DNA of 64,000 bases from Aedes albopictus (Eukaryota; Arthropoda; Insecta; Diptera; Culicidae): NCBI RefSeq assembly GCF_035046485.1, contig NC_085138.1, positions 288,606,089-288,670,088 of the forward strand. Reading direction: 5' to 3'. The translations under genes and the position numbers were made by a program. Under the pieces are notes generated by a model, which saw only the letters and a list, made by a program, of their open reading frames with translations, had not been told where the DNA came from and ran no database searches. Positions 11,154 through 21,731 of the stretch are shown here, in pieces. The stretch's first letter is position 1. Every line of letters begins with the position of its first letter.

Positions 11154-13011
11154 GGGTAATTCATGTATTTTGGACAGGCTGAAGACAACGTTGGAAAAAT
11201 CGTCCCCTAGCTTCTGTAGAAAGCAATTGATTATTCTGCAAAGTTATTAATACGCTTATAATATGATTGTACTTTGCGCTCCTGATGACAAAAACCGTAA
11301 CGAAAGCATTTTAAGCTGAGAAAATCACAATTTCCAATCGCCTGTTAGAGTTACATTTTGGACACCGAATATATGTTTCGGACACCCTCAGGTATATACA
11401 GTTTGGACAGGGCAATTATCTCAATGTTCAGCCATGAATACTGCCAAATCATGGAAGTAGCATAAATTTTCTTGCAAATAAAATTTCTTTGCTTAACAGG
11501 CATCTATTTTGATAACTAGATGACTAACAGTTTTGGTGAAAATCGAGAAAATATCGCCAGACCCACAGAATACGCCTCCAAGTATGCAATCGCACAGCAT
11601 CCCTATGTAGTTGATGAGATGTCCAAAATATATTTACCGTAAAATGGGGTAACTTTGATAGTTTTTCAGCGAATTTTCTCAATATTTTTACATGTAACCG
11701 TATTTCCCCGAGTTTTATATTTTTAAAACAAGTACTGGGGTATCAGTTATCAATCGTAATTAAAAGATTCGATAATCTGAAATATTTTTGATAACTTTTA
11801 GTTTTTCATATAACCGAAAACCAGATTTTCATTTTGGGGTAACTTTGATAATGCCATAAAAACACATCATATCTCAAAAAATAATCACACATTGAAATCT
11901 TAGGAGTATGAACATGATGAGAGAAAGCTTGTGGAATATATTAGATAGAATTTTTATATCAAAACATTGATTTTTTACTAAATTCTACATATAAAATTGA
12001 GTTTGTGGAGTATTGAGTGCAAAACACAATGCATTTAGCTATCAAAAACCTTCATCTTTGTAATAATAAATCCTTAAAGGTACATCAACATATGATTACA
12101 TGTTATTCTTGGTTAGTTTCCTTTTTTTGGATAGTTTTTTAATGTTTTATTAACAAATTTTTAACAACACATATTTATCTACATGAAATTACAAGGGCAT
12201 TGCATACTTTTAGGCGTTTATCAATGTATGGAGATTAATATCCCAATTTACAAAATTGCTTCCATTTCGTTAAAACACACTTCGTTAAGAGATTCAAGGC
12301 CAGATTTGGAATCTACTATGATGAATCTATCGAGAATAAGCGTCCATTCATTGAAAAAATAGTTGTAACGAAGTCGTATAGCAAATTGTTTGAAGGGGTT
12401 GATAAATGACAAAAATATCAACAATTTTTATTTTTTGTCCAAAAAGTTGTACATAAACTAGATTTTAATGAAAATACGTCTAAGATGAACTTTCATATGT
12501 ATAGAATTGATTTACGTTTACCTTTTTCTTAACTGGTTGAAGGAATCATAGTTATAAGATAAATTACACAATGCCTGCCGCACTATCAAAATTACCCGCA
12601 TTATCAAAGATACCCCGTTTTACGGTACAGTAGAAAACTTGTAATGTATTTTGGACACCACCTATTTTAAGCGTTCTAGATGACTGTTAAGAAATTGGCT
12701 GCTCAATGCTTCTTTATTGAATATTTTTCATTGCAATCCTTTAAATTTCTTACAATTATGAATTCAACGATTTTTAGGTGAATATTGTATGTGACTGTGA
12801 AGTGTATGTCGTCTTGCATACCTGTGCATTTGAGGGGTTTTAGTGTAACAATTTACATTTTCGATAATTTTGAAGTAAATTCTTAATTGTTAAGCGTATT
12901 TTCATCGTAAGTCATCAGAATAGGGTCTGTTTGATACAATAATCGATATTTTATTAGCTCTCCGGAACAAGACATACATCGCCGTGCATGTCCAAATTAT
13001 ATGTTTTACCC
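11154..13011 (-). mobile_element. GGGTAA-ended MITE, right copy, interrupted
   Basis: This is the inverse of 10229-11138 with scattered substitutions, again bounded by TA (11152-11153, 13012-13013). It is split at 11636 by a 989-bp element and resumes at 12628. Without the insertion it measures about 870 bp. Together with the left copy it forms an arm-to-arm palindrome of nearly 1.8 kb around 11147. A transcript through it would form a long duplex. Confidence 0.8.
11637..12625. mobile_element. TA-flanked MITE, CCGTAAAATGGGGTAAC termini
   Basis: The ends are CCGTAAAATGGGGTAACTTT and its inverse with small changes. TA flanks both sides (11635-11636, 12626-12627). The sister arm of the surrounding palindrome gives the empty site: AATATATTAACAGTAG there corresponds to AATATATTTA plus CAGTAG here once one TA is removed, with equal length and one substitution. 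The body is AT-rich and non-coding. A second GGGGTAACTTTGATA word at 11835 suggests an internal subterminal repeat. Confidence 0.9.
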
Positions 13012-13255
13012 TATATTATTGACGTATTATGTCTAACAATTGACATTGCTATCGCTAAAACTTAACTAAACATGTTAAAAACGGACTTAAAAATCACAGA
13101 AATCTTTTGAAGACCTTCATGGTTGTATTGGGGTAAACCGCCAGTTGTAGCCCGGCTAGAAACTATAGCCATTTGTTGCACAAATCATGCTTATGAGGTG
13201 TGCAACCATTGGCGAGTTTTTAGCCCTGCAACATTTGACGATTTGCCGCACTAAC

Positions 13256-14390
13256 TTATTGATCGACGAGTAACGCTCGGCTCATGTGTTTGGGCCTACC
13301 TGGGGGACGCCTTACGCTGAGGGCTGCGGTGTTCGCTTCCGGTTTGAGGGTGTACCGGTTACGGGTCACAGCAACTACCACTACATGGTGGCAGTTGTTC
13401 TGCTTGAAGTACGTGTAGCACGTACATTGCCACTCCTTCCAGTCATCTGCCGTCACTTTCACTCGATATACGCTCCCAATGCAATGGTTTGACTGTACTC
13501 TTCGAATCTACTGTATCTCGGATTTCTGAAGGAATCGATGTCGTGCACGGAGACGTCGTTTTTTCCATTTCCCGGCAAAAATACGTACGTGATTGCCTCG
13601 TCGAAATCGTTTACTGTGCGACATTTCTTACCAGAAATACCTGACATTTTTTTCGGGAAACCGCCAATCGTATGCCTTTCGCTCCATTTCCAGACTTTAC
13701 TCCTTAGCGTGTTTCACTGTACCTACTATCGGTAGGTGAATACTTTTCGACCATTGTAAAGATTCGCGTTTTGAAAATCCCGAAGGGCACACGTTCCTTC
13801 ATAAGGTGGCATTCTTTGATGGCTCTATTGATGGCCTCGAGAGCGTTGTTTGTCGATGGACATCCTCGTTGAAAGGCTTCATACCAGTTGCGATAAAAAT
13901 AATCGGTTAGATATTCGTCGAAGAATGACAGGAGCTCGGTTCGGTTATGGTATCGCTCTTTCTATAGTTCACAGGCAACCTCAAAGTGTTGCACTGTAGG
14001 CGCGATCTGCAACCGACCTATGCATGTCAGCCTGAATTTGTTCCATTTCATCTTTCGAAAACTCCTTCGAATTTTTCTTTAGAAACTTTCGAACATTCTG
14101 CATTACATGAAAGTAGCAGTTAACAAGGTTCGTTTGAGCGCTGAAACCCCCCAATGCAGCCCTCTTCAATGCTATCTCACCATCTGAAATGAACGTCACT
14201 ACAGACATTTTTATGCCGAAGTCTTCACTTCGTTTCATAATCGTGGCGAACACAAAGCTGTAGTCTACCTCCTCTTGCCGAGTTACCGTGGCGAAGACAA
14301 TCGGATGGGCGTGCTGCATTCTATCAATCGCGGTCACGTCATCGCAGGTCACGTCATTAGGATGTCGGATAACAAATCGGCTAAAATGGT
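13256..14390 (-). pseudogene. Mutator-like (MULE) transposase with SWIM zinc finger, degraded
   Basis: Read on the minus strand from about 14390, three blocks follow in order. The first (14390-13981) contains ISDGEIALKRAA, then NCYFHVMQNVRKFLKK, the Asp and the C-x-x-H region typical of MULE transposases. Beyond an in-frame stop at about 13960, a block at 13970-13740 contains WYEAFQRGCPSTNNALEA, the usual post-catalytic segment. The C-terminal block (13462-13380) holds CTCYTYFKQNNCHH, a SWIM zinc finger (CxC...CxH). At least one stop and one frameshift (near 13470) break the gene. The upstream part is cut off by the SINE at 14395. MULE-SWIM proteins cut and paste DNA in the nucleus; this copy cannot. 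A domesticated FLYWCH/MULE-like host gene relic is an alternative. Confidence 0.75.
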
Positions 14391-14394
14391 TCTA

Positions 14395-15530
14395 GCCGGG
14401 GCCCTTGGCGTAGTGGCTACACGTTTGCTTCATAAGCAGATGGTCATGGGTTCGATCCCAGCCCCGGCACTTTCGTCAGTTGCTCTTTCCTCATGAGAGC
14501 AGCTGACACTGACCCTCTTCTGAGCCAATGGCTCAAATGAACCCGGATACTTGGACATTGGCGACCGGCAACCCATAACACTAGTTTACAAAATAAAACG
14601 AAAGTCGTGAACTTCTGTCAACGACCAAAATTTCTGAAGCAAAATTTAGCGCTGATTTCGAAACCGACCTTCAAAAAATTTTAGGTAGAACAGTTTTTGA
14701 GTTTCAGCTCAATATCGAGTTTTACAATTTTTCAAAATATGTAATTTACTAATATTCAAATATATTGCTTTTTGTTCATCCAATTTTAAATCTTTTTCCA
14801 TAAATTAAAAGCTGAATATAATACCATTCGACCATCTGAACACAGGTTCTACGTCAGATTGATAAAATTCAAGATATTGGCGAGTTTTAGGGACGATCTT
14901 CTTAAATTTCAGCAAAATTCTCAGATTTTTTTTAAAGAAATGTATTTTTTCAATAAGAATTAAACAATTTAAAAAAATTTTCTCAACGTTTTTTTGACAC
15001 ATTATATGTAGGCGAGTTACAGTAAAATTTCAGCTCAATCGGTGCACTGATTACGGAGAACGAGATGTTTGAAGTGAGCGACTTTGCTTAAAAATAGAAC
15101 AAAAAACGATTTCAAATCATCAACCTTGTATGGGAAGTCGAAAAAATTTCCGCTCTACTGTAATTTTTTTCCTTTGCGTTTTCGAACTCAGGGCATGATT
15201 CTACACCAAAAACGATCATCAGCTTAGCGAGTTCAAAAATGCTGTAAACTAGTGTAATGGATCTCCAATCGGACTGGAAACAGGAACAACCAACAGCCAC
15301 ACATCAACATCCTCGTGCTCATCATTCTACCATGATAGGGTAGAAAGTGAAAGCAGTGCAACGGCCACCAGTTCGATGTATTATAATTAGAAATAGAATA
15401 CATTTAGGCGCTGTACAAAGTGTATGTACAGCTTCCAATTGGAATCGCTCACGCAGTGCCCTAGTGGACAATAGAGCTGTAAATTAGGTTAAGCGATTGA
15501 AGAATAAAAAAAATATGTTTAAAAAAAATG
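14395..15530 (+). mobile_element. tRNA-derived SINE (family 1), split by a Harbinger MITE
   Basis: The 5' part (14395-14468) folds as a tRNA: a perfect 7-bp acceptor stem GCCGGGG/CCCCGGC, an anticodon arm with loop TTCATAA (CAT), and the B box GGTTCGATCCC. The body contains CTTTCGTCAGTTGCTC and, after the MITE at 14579-15254, resumes with CTCATCATTCTACCATGA and GTGAAAGCAG, ending in an A-rich tail near 15530. The SINE without the insert is about 460 bp. A diverged copy lies at 49689-50025. SINEs are transcribed by RNA polymerase III and moved by partner LINE enzymes. The head is tRNA-like but is not taken as a working tRNA gene. Confidence 0.8.
14579..15254 (+). mobile_element. Harbinger/PIF-type MITE, copy 3, nested in a SINE
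   Basis: The element is 676 bp, has the same CACTAGTTTACA ends as copies 1 and 2 and the same orientation as copy 1. It is flanked by TAA (14576-14578, 15255-15257). The SINE sequence reads through from one side to the other when the element and one TAA are removed. It is therefore younger than the SINE. Confidence 0.88.
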
Positions 15531-15538
15531 GTCGAGAG

Positions 15539-15676
15539 TCATCCGACCGGTATAAGAAGACGTGGTGCACATCGAGCTAGATGGTTTGATCAACTGGAGG
15601 ACGATCTGCGGGCCCTTCGCAGAGTGCGGAACTGAAGACACACAGCCATGGACCGAGTAGAATGGAGGCCTTAGTC
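15539..15676 (+). pseudogene. C-terminal fragment of an RTE-like retrotransposon protein
   Basis: One frame reads HPTGIRRRGAHRARWFDQLE then DDLRALRRVRN-stop-RHTAMDRVEWRP. This is the tail motif (RARW..QVE.DL......W...A..R..WR) that closes the protein at 48600-48899. The rest of the element is absent. An in-frame stop shows decay. Confidence 0.7.
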
Positions 15677-15726
15677 TGACCGGTAAGGTAAATAACAGAG
15701 ATAAAATAGCACATCTAGTTCTATAT

Positions 15727-15806
15727 TTCATATGAAACGAAATATGTACGGATGCTCAGAAATCTGTGTAATACAGATAAATCTGTATATGTATATAGCA
15801 TCCTTT
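15727..15806 (-). mobile_element. remnant of the hAT-type MITE found at 32865-33060
   Basis: On the minus strand the words GCATCC, ATACAGATTTATCTG, GAGCATCCGTAC and ATATTTCGTTTCATATG occur in the order seen in the complete copy at 32865. Only about 80 bp remain and no target duplication is visible. Confidence 0.6.
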
Positions 15807-16273
15807 GACCCCAACATCCTATTAGGGTCAATCTTCTTCTTCTGCTTTATGGCTCTACGTCCCAACTGGCAGGGATGGCATGTCACGCAGAAACTGTGCC
15901 CATTCACGCTCATCTTCCACTGAACTACTCAGTTTTATTTACCTTACAAAAGAGAAAGAGAAAAAACGCACAATAAAATGTACATAATTTCTCTCACGCA
16001 GAGTTTTTGTGCGGGTGATTAGAGTGCTGCGTGAGAGCAATATGAGAGCCCGCAAGTCATAATCTCAGTGCGCAATTTCTGCGCGCACGCAGAAAAAACA
16101 GAACTCAGTGCACACGCAGTGTGTTCAAAGGGGTCAGTGTTGTTTGAGCATTTGGTGAACCGAAAGCATGCCAATAAGTACAAAACCCGCTAAGGGGTAT
16201 CAAAGCCTGTGATATCAGAGACAAGCAGACGTCTTAAGCTGGTCTTACAGTTGATGGATATTTTGGTTCCAAA
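15807..16273. other. spacer, no gene seen
   Basis: The segment 15829-15935 (CTTCTTCTTCTGCTTTATGG onward) resembles the 3' half of a Feilai-type SINE in reverse but is too short to be certain. The rest shows TGCGCGCACGC-type words and nothing codable. Confidence 0.35.
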
Positions 16274-17371
16274 TTCCACCAACAGGCGGTGCTAGTGAGC
16301 TACAAAATTTTGTTTTTCATATTTATCAGGAAAATTTGCAAAAAATTGCAACTAGCGCCGCCTAGCTGCAGAAACTCGAACCAAGCGATAATTATTCTGA
16401 AAGCCCTTGATCTACCAAACAATTTTGCCGAAGACACCATCTTTCTAAAGAATCAGAATGCTGAGATATGTTAAATGTAAAATTCGTACGCTGTCTAGAG
16501 CCGCCTAGTGGCAAAATCACGAATCATACGGTCCATATTCTGAAAGCCCTTGACCAGCTGAACAACTTTGCCGAAGAAATCAACTCTCTAAGTAATCAGG
16601 ATCCTGAGATGGATTTTTTGTCAGTGTTGCATCTGCTTGTCTGCTTGATATCACATAAACCACAGACAGGTAGATGTGACACTAACGAAATTTCAATCTC
16701 ATATATCTCATGATCCTGATTATTATGCCCCTCAAGAAAAATCAGAATATGGCGATTATCTGCCTCTGGTTTCTGATATAAGCGCGACAGTCACTAATCT
16801 TAAAAGCGTCACCAGATTCAAAAGTATATGCTTCCATTATATGGTATTTGACAGCAAGAACACTCATTCCACTGAGCCACTCTTGCCGTTCGTCACAAAT
16901 ACATTCAAAAACATCTGTCACTTCGCGAAACCCACGTGCTTTTGTTTTTGGCGGGTACACTTTTTCTTTTGTTTTGCCGACTGTCATGCGGCTGTATGCC
17001 TTGCGAGCGTACGACCGCCGCAGGACTCTAAAAAAAAATAAGCGCGACAATACTTAGAGAGTTGATGTCTTCGGCAAAGTTGTTTGGCTGGTCAAGAACT
17101 GAGCGATAATAAGACTTATGATTCAAAATTCCACCGGTAGGCGGCGCTAGAGAGCAAACAAATTTTAAATTTCGCATATCTCAGCATCCTCATTTTGTAG
17201 AAAGATGGTGTCTTCGGCAATATTGTTTGGTAGATCAAGGGCTTTCAGAATAATTACCGTTCAGTTCAAGTTTCTGCAGCTAGGCGGCGCTAGTTGCATT
17301 TTTTGCAAATTTTCCTGATATATATGAAAAACAAAATCTGTTAGCTCACTAGCACCGCATAGCGGTGGAAT
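16274..17371. repeat. fold-back repeat with arms of about 195 bp
   Basis: The arm 16274-16470 is matched in inverse orientation by 17177-17371, including GGCGGTGCTAGTGAGCTA, CAACTAGCGCCGCCTAGCTG and GCCGAAGACACCATCTTTCT. The centre holds diverged versions of the same module (TGCCGAAG followed by a CTCTCTAAGTA word at about 16570, 17055 and, just outside, 17420). It looks like a long-inverted-repeat element built from a short repeated module. It has no transposase. The 248-bp insertion at 16790-17037 sits inside it. Confidence 0.7.
16790..17037 (+). mobile_element. poly(A)-tailed retroposed insertion with 12-bp target duplication
   Basis: The dodecamer ATAAGCGCGACA occurs at 16778-16789 and again at 17038-17049. 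The segment between them ends in an eight-base A run. Long target duplication plus A tail is the signature of LINE-mediated retroposition. The body is not a recognisable SINE head. The complementary strand is open for 102 codons through it, but that frame continues into the flank and so is probably chance. It could be a fragment of a processed transcript (its 3' end). Confidence 0.7.
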
Positions 17372-17764
17372 TTTGAATCTTAAGCCTTATTATCGGTTAG
17401 TCCTTGACCAGCCGAACAACTTTGCCGAAGACACCAACTCTCTAAGTAATCAGGATCATGAGATATACGAGATTGAAATTTCGTTTGTGTCACATCTATT
17501 TGTCGTGCTTCCAGACTGAGTGCGCTCTCAACACGAATTTTTATATGCACATTTTCTGCGCGCACAAAATGTGCACGCAGAAACTGGAAAAACATGTTTG
17601 TTCTAACATTTGTTTGAGCACTCATTTTGAGTGTGCCGCAATGGATGCCAAAGAGTGAGCGGTTGGTTTGTGTGTGAAAAAAGTTGCGTAGTTCACCCTC
17701 GCTCTTGTTGAAAGTCGTGTATAGAGTGTATGTTTTCTCTTCTCACGTTTCGCACTGAGGATCA
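17372..17764. other. spacer, no gene seen
   Basis: The first 100 bp repeat the GCCGAAGACACCAACTCTCT module of the adjoining fold-back region. The remainder has no recognisable element. Confidence 0.35.
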
Positions 17765-18016
17765 CGCCATCTCTGCCAACTGGGACTTGACCTGCCTCGC
17801 TTCAACTTAGTGTTCTTTGAGCCCTTCTTCCACAGTTATTAATTGAAGATCTTTCTTTGCCTGCCATTGCATGAAATTGTATATTGTGAGGCAAGTAAAA
17901 TGATACACTATGCATATGCCTAGAGAATCGAGAAAATTTTCCCGACCGGAACGGGAATCGAACCCACCGTTTCTGGATTGGCGATCCATAACCTTAACCA
18001 CTAGGCTAACTGGAGA
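17765..18016 (-). mobile_element. Feilai-type tRNA-derived SINE (family 2)
   Basis: On the minus strand the head reads TAGCCTAGTGGTTAAGG (A box) and GGTGGGTTCGATTCCC (B box), a tRNA-like promoter. The body then shares AGTTAATA, CTGTGGAAG, CACTAAG and CCCAGTTGG with the copy at 23645-23926. The outer 3' boundary is uncertain by some tens of bases. The anticodon loop region reads CGCCAATCC. It is not taken as a functional tRNA. Confidence 0.7.
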
Positions 18017-19232
18017 CTATTAGGGTTAATGCACAGAACAGATGTGTATCTTCGAACAAATTTGAAGTTTCGAGGTGGAAGTCTTTGAAATTGTCACTTG
18101 GAGAACTAGATTGGAATGAATTTACATGGGAAAATTTAATAAAATCATCAAACCCAAGTAACACAGCTAGTTATATATCAGTTAATAATTCACGTACATA
18201 ATCGACTGTTTTTTCCTTGTATTATTGACTTAATATCGAACACTTATAAAATCAAAACAGCGCAAAAAATGGCGGCTTAAAGAACATCCTACAGGTTATA
18301 TAAGATGTATTTTAAAACAGTAATAGTACTTTCAAGGTACGTTCCCCCTTACTTTTATGTATTTGTTGGTTGTAATTAAGTTATTTCTCAAATATAAATG
18401 CTTGCAGAATATGCATATAAAATTATCAAATTCATTCGTTGTAATTAAGCTATTTTCAAGTGATATAACCTACAGAAAATATTTATTGTGCATACAACTT
18501 AGTCTTTTACAATTAAGCTCTGTGGAAGTTATATAACTTCCAGAATTCATTTATAAAACAACTATCAAGGGATTCGACTGTAAAACGTGCAGAACGACAC
18601 AAAAGTAAGTCGATCGCAAAAAAAACTACAAATTGTTTTTTTTTTTCCTATGGAAATACAGTTACCGTCATTGACTTAAAAAATAATCGCCAAATGATAA
18701 AGTCGCTTATATTTGACAAAAAATAAGCTGTTAAATCGATTTCACTCAGAGCCGTGTAGTGTAGTGATGGTTTACCTGCGCATAAAGATTTATGGTGAAA
18801 CTTGTTATTCCACTCACCCATAATTAATGCGCCATTGTATCACATTAAAAAATGTGGCAATAACAAGCAATATTATGCTGTTTAGCATTTTTTTTTTTCA
18901 ATTCACGCTAAAAATAAATATGGAAGATTACTCAAGAAGCTTACAGTGTCGTTCAATAATGTTGAGAACAGCTTAAATTATAACTTTAATTTTAAATATG
19001 ATTCATAGATTGAATTTTTGCTCAAATGAAGGGCGAGCTTCAAAAAATAATTTTCTTCATAAATTATTTCATCTAGGGGATTAACTAATAAGATTAAACA
19101 ACTGCGTAAGCCATGATTATCTCATTATTGAAATGTTTCATGAAATATCCAAAGAATGCCTTGAGGATCGCAACGTTTAATCAATTTAATGTTGTTGTAA
19201 TCGTGCTGTTTAGTGAGTCCCTTATTATCATT
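18017..19232. other. AT-rich spacer, no gene seen
   Basis: The sequence is strongly AT-rich, with several words shared with the hairpin MITE at 21565 (CAGCGCAA, ATTATAT). It holds only short open frames, none with a domain. Confidence 0.4.
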
Positions 19233-19291
19233 GATATGAACATTTCCTGGACTTCTTTTGGCATAGAGTATTTTTTGCCTGCCACATTATA
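19233..19291 (+). mobile_element. left part of a Feilai-type SINE split by the giant fold-back
   Basis: CATTTCCTGGACTTCTTTTG, GGCATAGAGTATTTTTTGCC and TGCCACATTATA align with the middle of the SINE at 23645-23926 (minus strand). The SINE resumes at 31201 on the other side of the 11.9-kb element. Confidence 0.8.
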
Positions 19292-20484
19292 CAGGGTGTT
19301 TGTTTCCGGACTTTAAATAATTTGAGGGCAGATAGGTCTTAATGAGACATGAAAAAGTGCCCAAGGAACATGGGGTCGCAAATCACTGCTAAGTGAGTTA
19401 TTCAAAATTCTATGATTTTTAACATGCAAAACTTCAAAAAATTGTATCTCAGCTATCTTTGATCAAAATCACAATCTTTTTGCATGGATTGAAAGCCTGA
19501 ACCATTGTGCTGTTATGCTTCTTGGACAAAAACTCGATCTAAAGTGATTAACATGTTTAAATTTTGGAAAGTTTGCGGCAAAAGCCGAAAAAAATGCTCT
19601 TTTTCTAGGTATTTTTGTTGTTATTTAATGAAAACACGTAGTAAAGTAGAAAAGTAATATTCTACAAAAGATTGTTTATGTTGTTTTCTACCAAACTCTC
19701 TTTGGGACCAACATTGAATTTTTTGTAGTTTGGCCACAATAATTAATTCAAAGTTAGGTAAGAAACTCATCGAATTGCGAAAAACATCGCCCCGATTTCA
19801 TTCAACCGTGCTTTGGCAGCACTTCCCGTTCGTGTGCTTGCTGTTTACTCTCCCAACAGCAGGCAAGAGAAACTATTGCAACGCACATGAATAGCCAAAC
19901 ATTGCCACACAACCAACCAACTCGTCCTGATTGGTGTTATGTTTGGTCGTGCATAACAAACATTGCACCAATCTGGGCGAGTTGGTCGTTCGGGTGGAGA
20001 GCCGGAGAAGTTTGTAGCCACGACCATGCCTCTGTTATTGTTGATGTGGGGAATGCGCACAGTTTAAAGCAGCGCATCGAATTTCCGCTATGGCGGAAAG
20101 CAATGCGGAGGTTGCGAACGAGAGGACGCGCGCAAGATTTTTAAAACATTGATATGCTAGTCGCGATACTAATGTTAGTCGCCGAGAGCAAGACGAGCTG
20201 CGTGGTGTTTAAATTCCTTTGCCGAGTTGGGTTTCCTTGCACTCGCAGTCAAACTGCGGTGCTGTTCAGATGGGGTGGGGTTATGCTGACGAAGTCAGAT
20301 ATTATTTTGTTGATTTTAAATAAGTAATTCAATAAATAATTCCATAATTAATTACAACATTAATGTATGCTAATTTGCTAAATAAGCTGTAATTAATCTT
20401 TTTTCTGGCATTACGTGCCATCGGGTACACAGTCTGTTCTGTACTATTTAAGGTATGAATGGGTGATATTAAGGTGGATTATTG
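19292..20484 (+). repeat. left terminal arm of the giant fold-back
   Basis: The arm is the inverse of 30011-31200 with only scattered substitutions. It contains an inner palindromic patch near 19905-20005 (AACCAACTCGTCCTGATTGG answered by CCAATCTGGGCGAGTTGGT). Frames of 68-85 codons occur in equivalent places of both arms (for example 19887-20144 plus and 30348-30605 minus), but they have no domain, and conservation is explained by the recent duplication. Confidence 0.85.
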
Positions 20485-20834
20485 CGGGAAGTTGGGGTTT
20501 TTAAATGAATGTTTGAGAACTTTAGAAGATATTGGGGGCATTGTGAGGGAAGATGGGTCCTTTAAATAAGTTTTCGGTAATTTTAGGTGATATTGGGGGG
20601 CATTCTGAGGGAAGTCGGTTCCTCCCAATAAGTATTAGGTAATTTTAGGTGATATTGGGGGACATTCTTGGGGAAGCTGGGTCCTCCCGATAAGTGGTCG
20701 GTAATTTCAGGTGCTATTGGGGGGCATTCTGAGGGAAGTCGGTTTCTCCCAATATGTGTTCGGTAATTTTAGGTGATATTGGGGAGCATTCTGAGGGAAG
20801 TCGGTTCCTCCCAAAAAGTGTTCGGCAATTTTAG

Positions 20835-20957
20835 CATGCGCGTAACTACAGCATATTTGGCCTCTCAGCTCCAATGTCATGCACGCTGCCCGTAGTGCAC
20901 GACAAGCGAGCACGGCATTGGAGCTGAGGGGCCAAATGCGCTGTAGTTACGCGCATG
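20835..20957. mobile_element. 123-bp palindromic MITE, copy in left array
   Basis: The ends CATGCGCGTAACTACAGC and the inverse define a near-complete hairpin that continues through CTCAGCTCCAATG. The octamer AATTTTAG flanks both sides (20827-20834, 20958-20965). An 8-bp duplication is usual for hAT and P elements; the CATG start leaves both open. Confidence 0.85.
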
Positions 20958-21564
20958 AATTTTAGGTGTTATTGGGAGGCATTCTGAGGGAAGTCGGTTC
21001 CTCCCAATAAGTGTTCGGTAATTTTAGGTGATATTGGGAAGCATTCTGAGGGAAGTCGGTTCCTCCCAATAAGTGTTCGGTAATTTAGGTGATATTGCGG
21101 GACATTCTTGAGAAAGCTGGGTCCTCCCAATAAGTGTTCGGTAATTTTAGGTGATATTGGGAGGCATTCTGAGGGAAGTCGGTTCCTCCCAATAAGTGTT
21201 CGGTAATTTTAGGTGATATTGGGAGGCATTCTGAGGGAAGTCGGTTCCTCCCAACAAGTGTTCGGTAATTTTAGGTGATATTGGGAGGCATTCTGAGGGA
21301 AGTCGGTTCCTCCCAATAAGTGTTCGGTAATTTTAGGTGATATTGGGGGACATTCTTAGGAAAGCTGGGTCCTCCCGATAAGTGGTCGGTAATTTTAGGT
21401 GATATTGGAGGGCATTCTGAGGGAAGTCGGTTTCTCCCAATAAGTGGTCAGTAATTTTAGGTGATATTGGAGAACATTCTGAGGGAAGTCGGTTCCTCCC
21501 AATAAGTGTTCGGTAATTCTAGGTGATATTGGGGAGCATTCTGAGGGAAATCGGTTCTTCCCAA

Positions 21565-21731
21565 CCCAAGTAACACACATGTTATATAAAAGTCACGACA
21601 GCGCAAGTTTTGGTTGTATAGAAGTTTATTTTACGTTATTTCAACACAATGTTAGAATAACGTAAAATAAACTTCTATACAACCAAAATTTGCGCTGTCG
21701 TAACTCTATTATAACATGTGTGTTGCTTGGG
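21565..21731. mobile_element. CCCAAGTAACA hairpin MITE inserted in a satellite unit
   Basis: This is a 167-bp almost perfect hairpin: CCCAAGTAACACACATGTTA and a mirrored copy with few changes (the right end has GCTTGGG). AA lies on both sides, and removing the insert plus one AA restores a normal satellite unit (CCCAATAAG). This gives a clean 2-bp duplication for the family. Confidence 0.88.

Noticed and set aside
14395..14468. Functional tRNA gene with CAT anticodon
   Set aside because: The tRNA-like fold is good, but it is followed by a SINE body and A-rich tail, and a sister copy at 49689 shares the body. It is a SINE head.
19845..20144. Frames conserved between the two arms of the giant fold-back
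   Set aside because: Conservation follows from the near identity of the arms; frames occur on both strands and no domain is seen.
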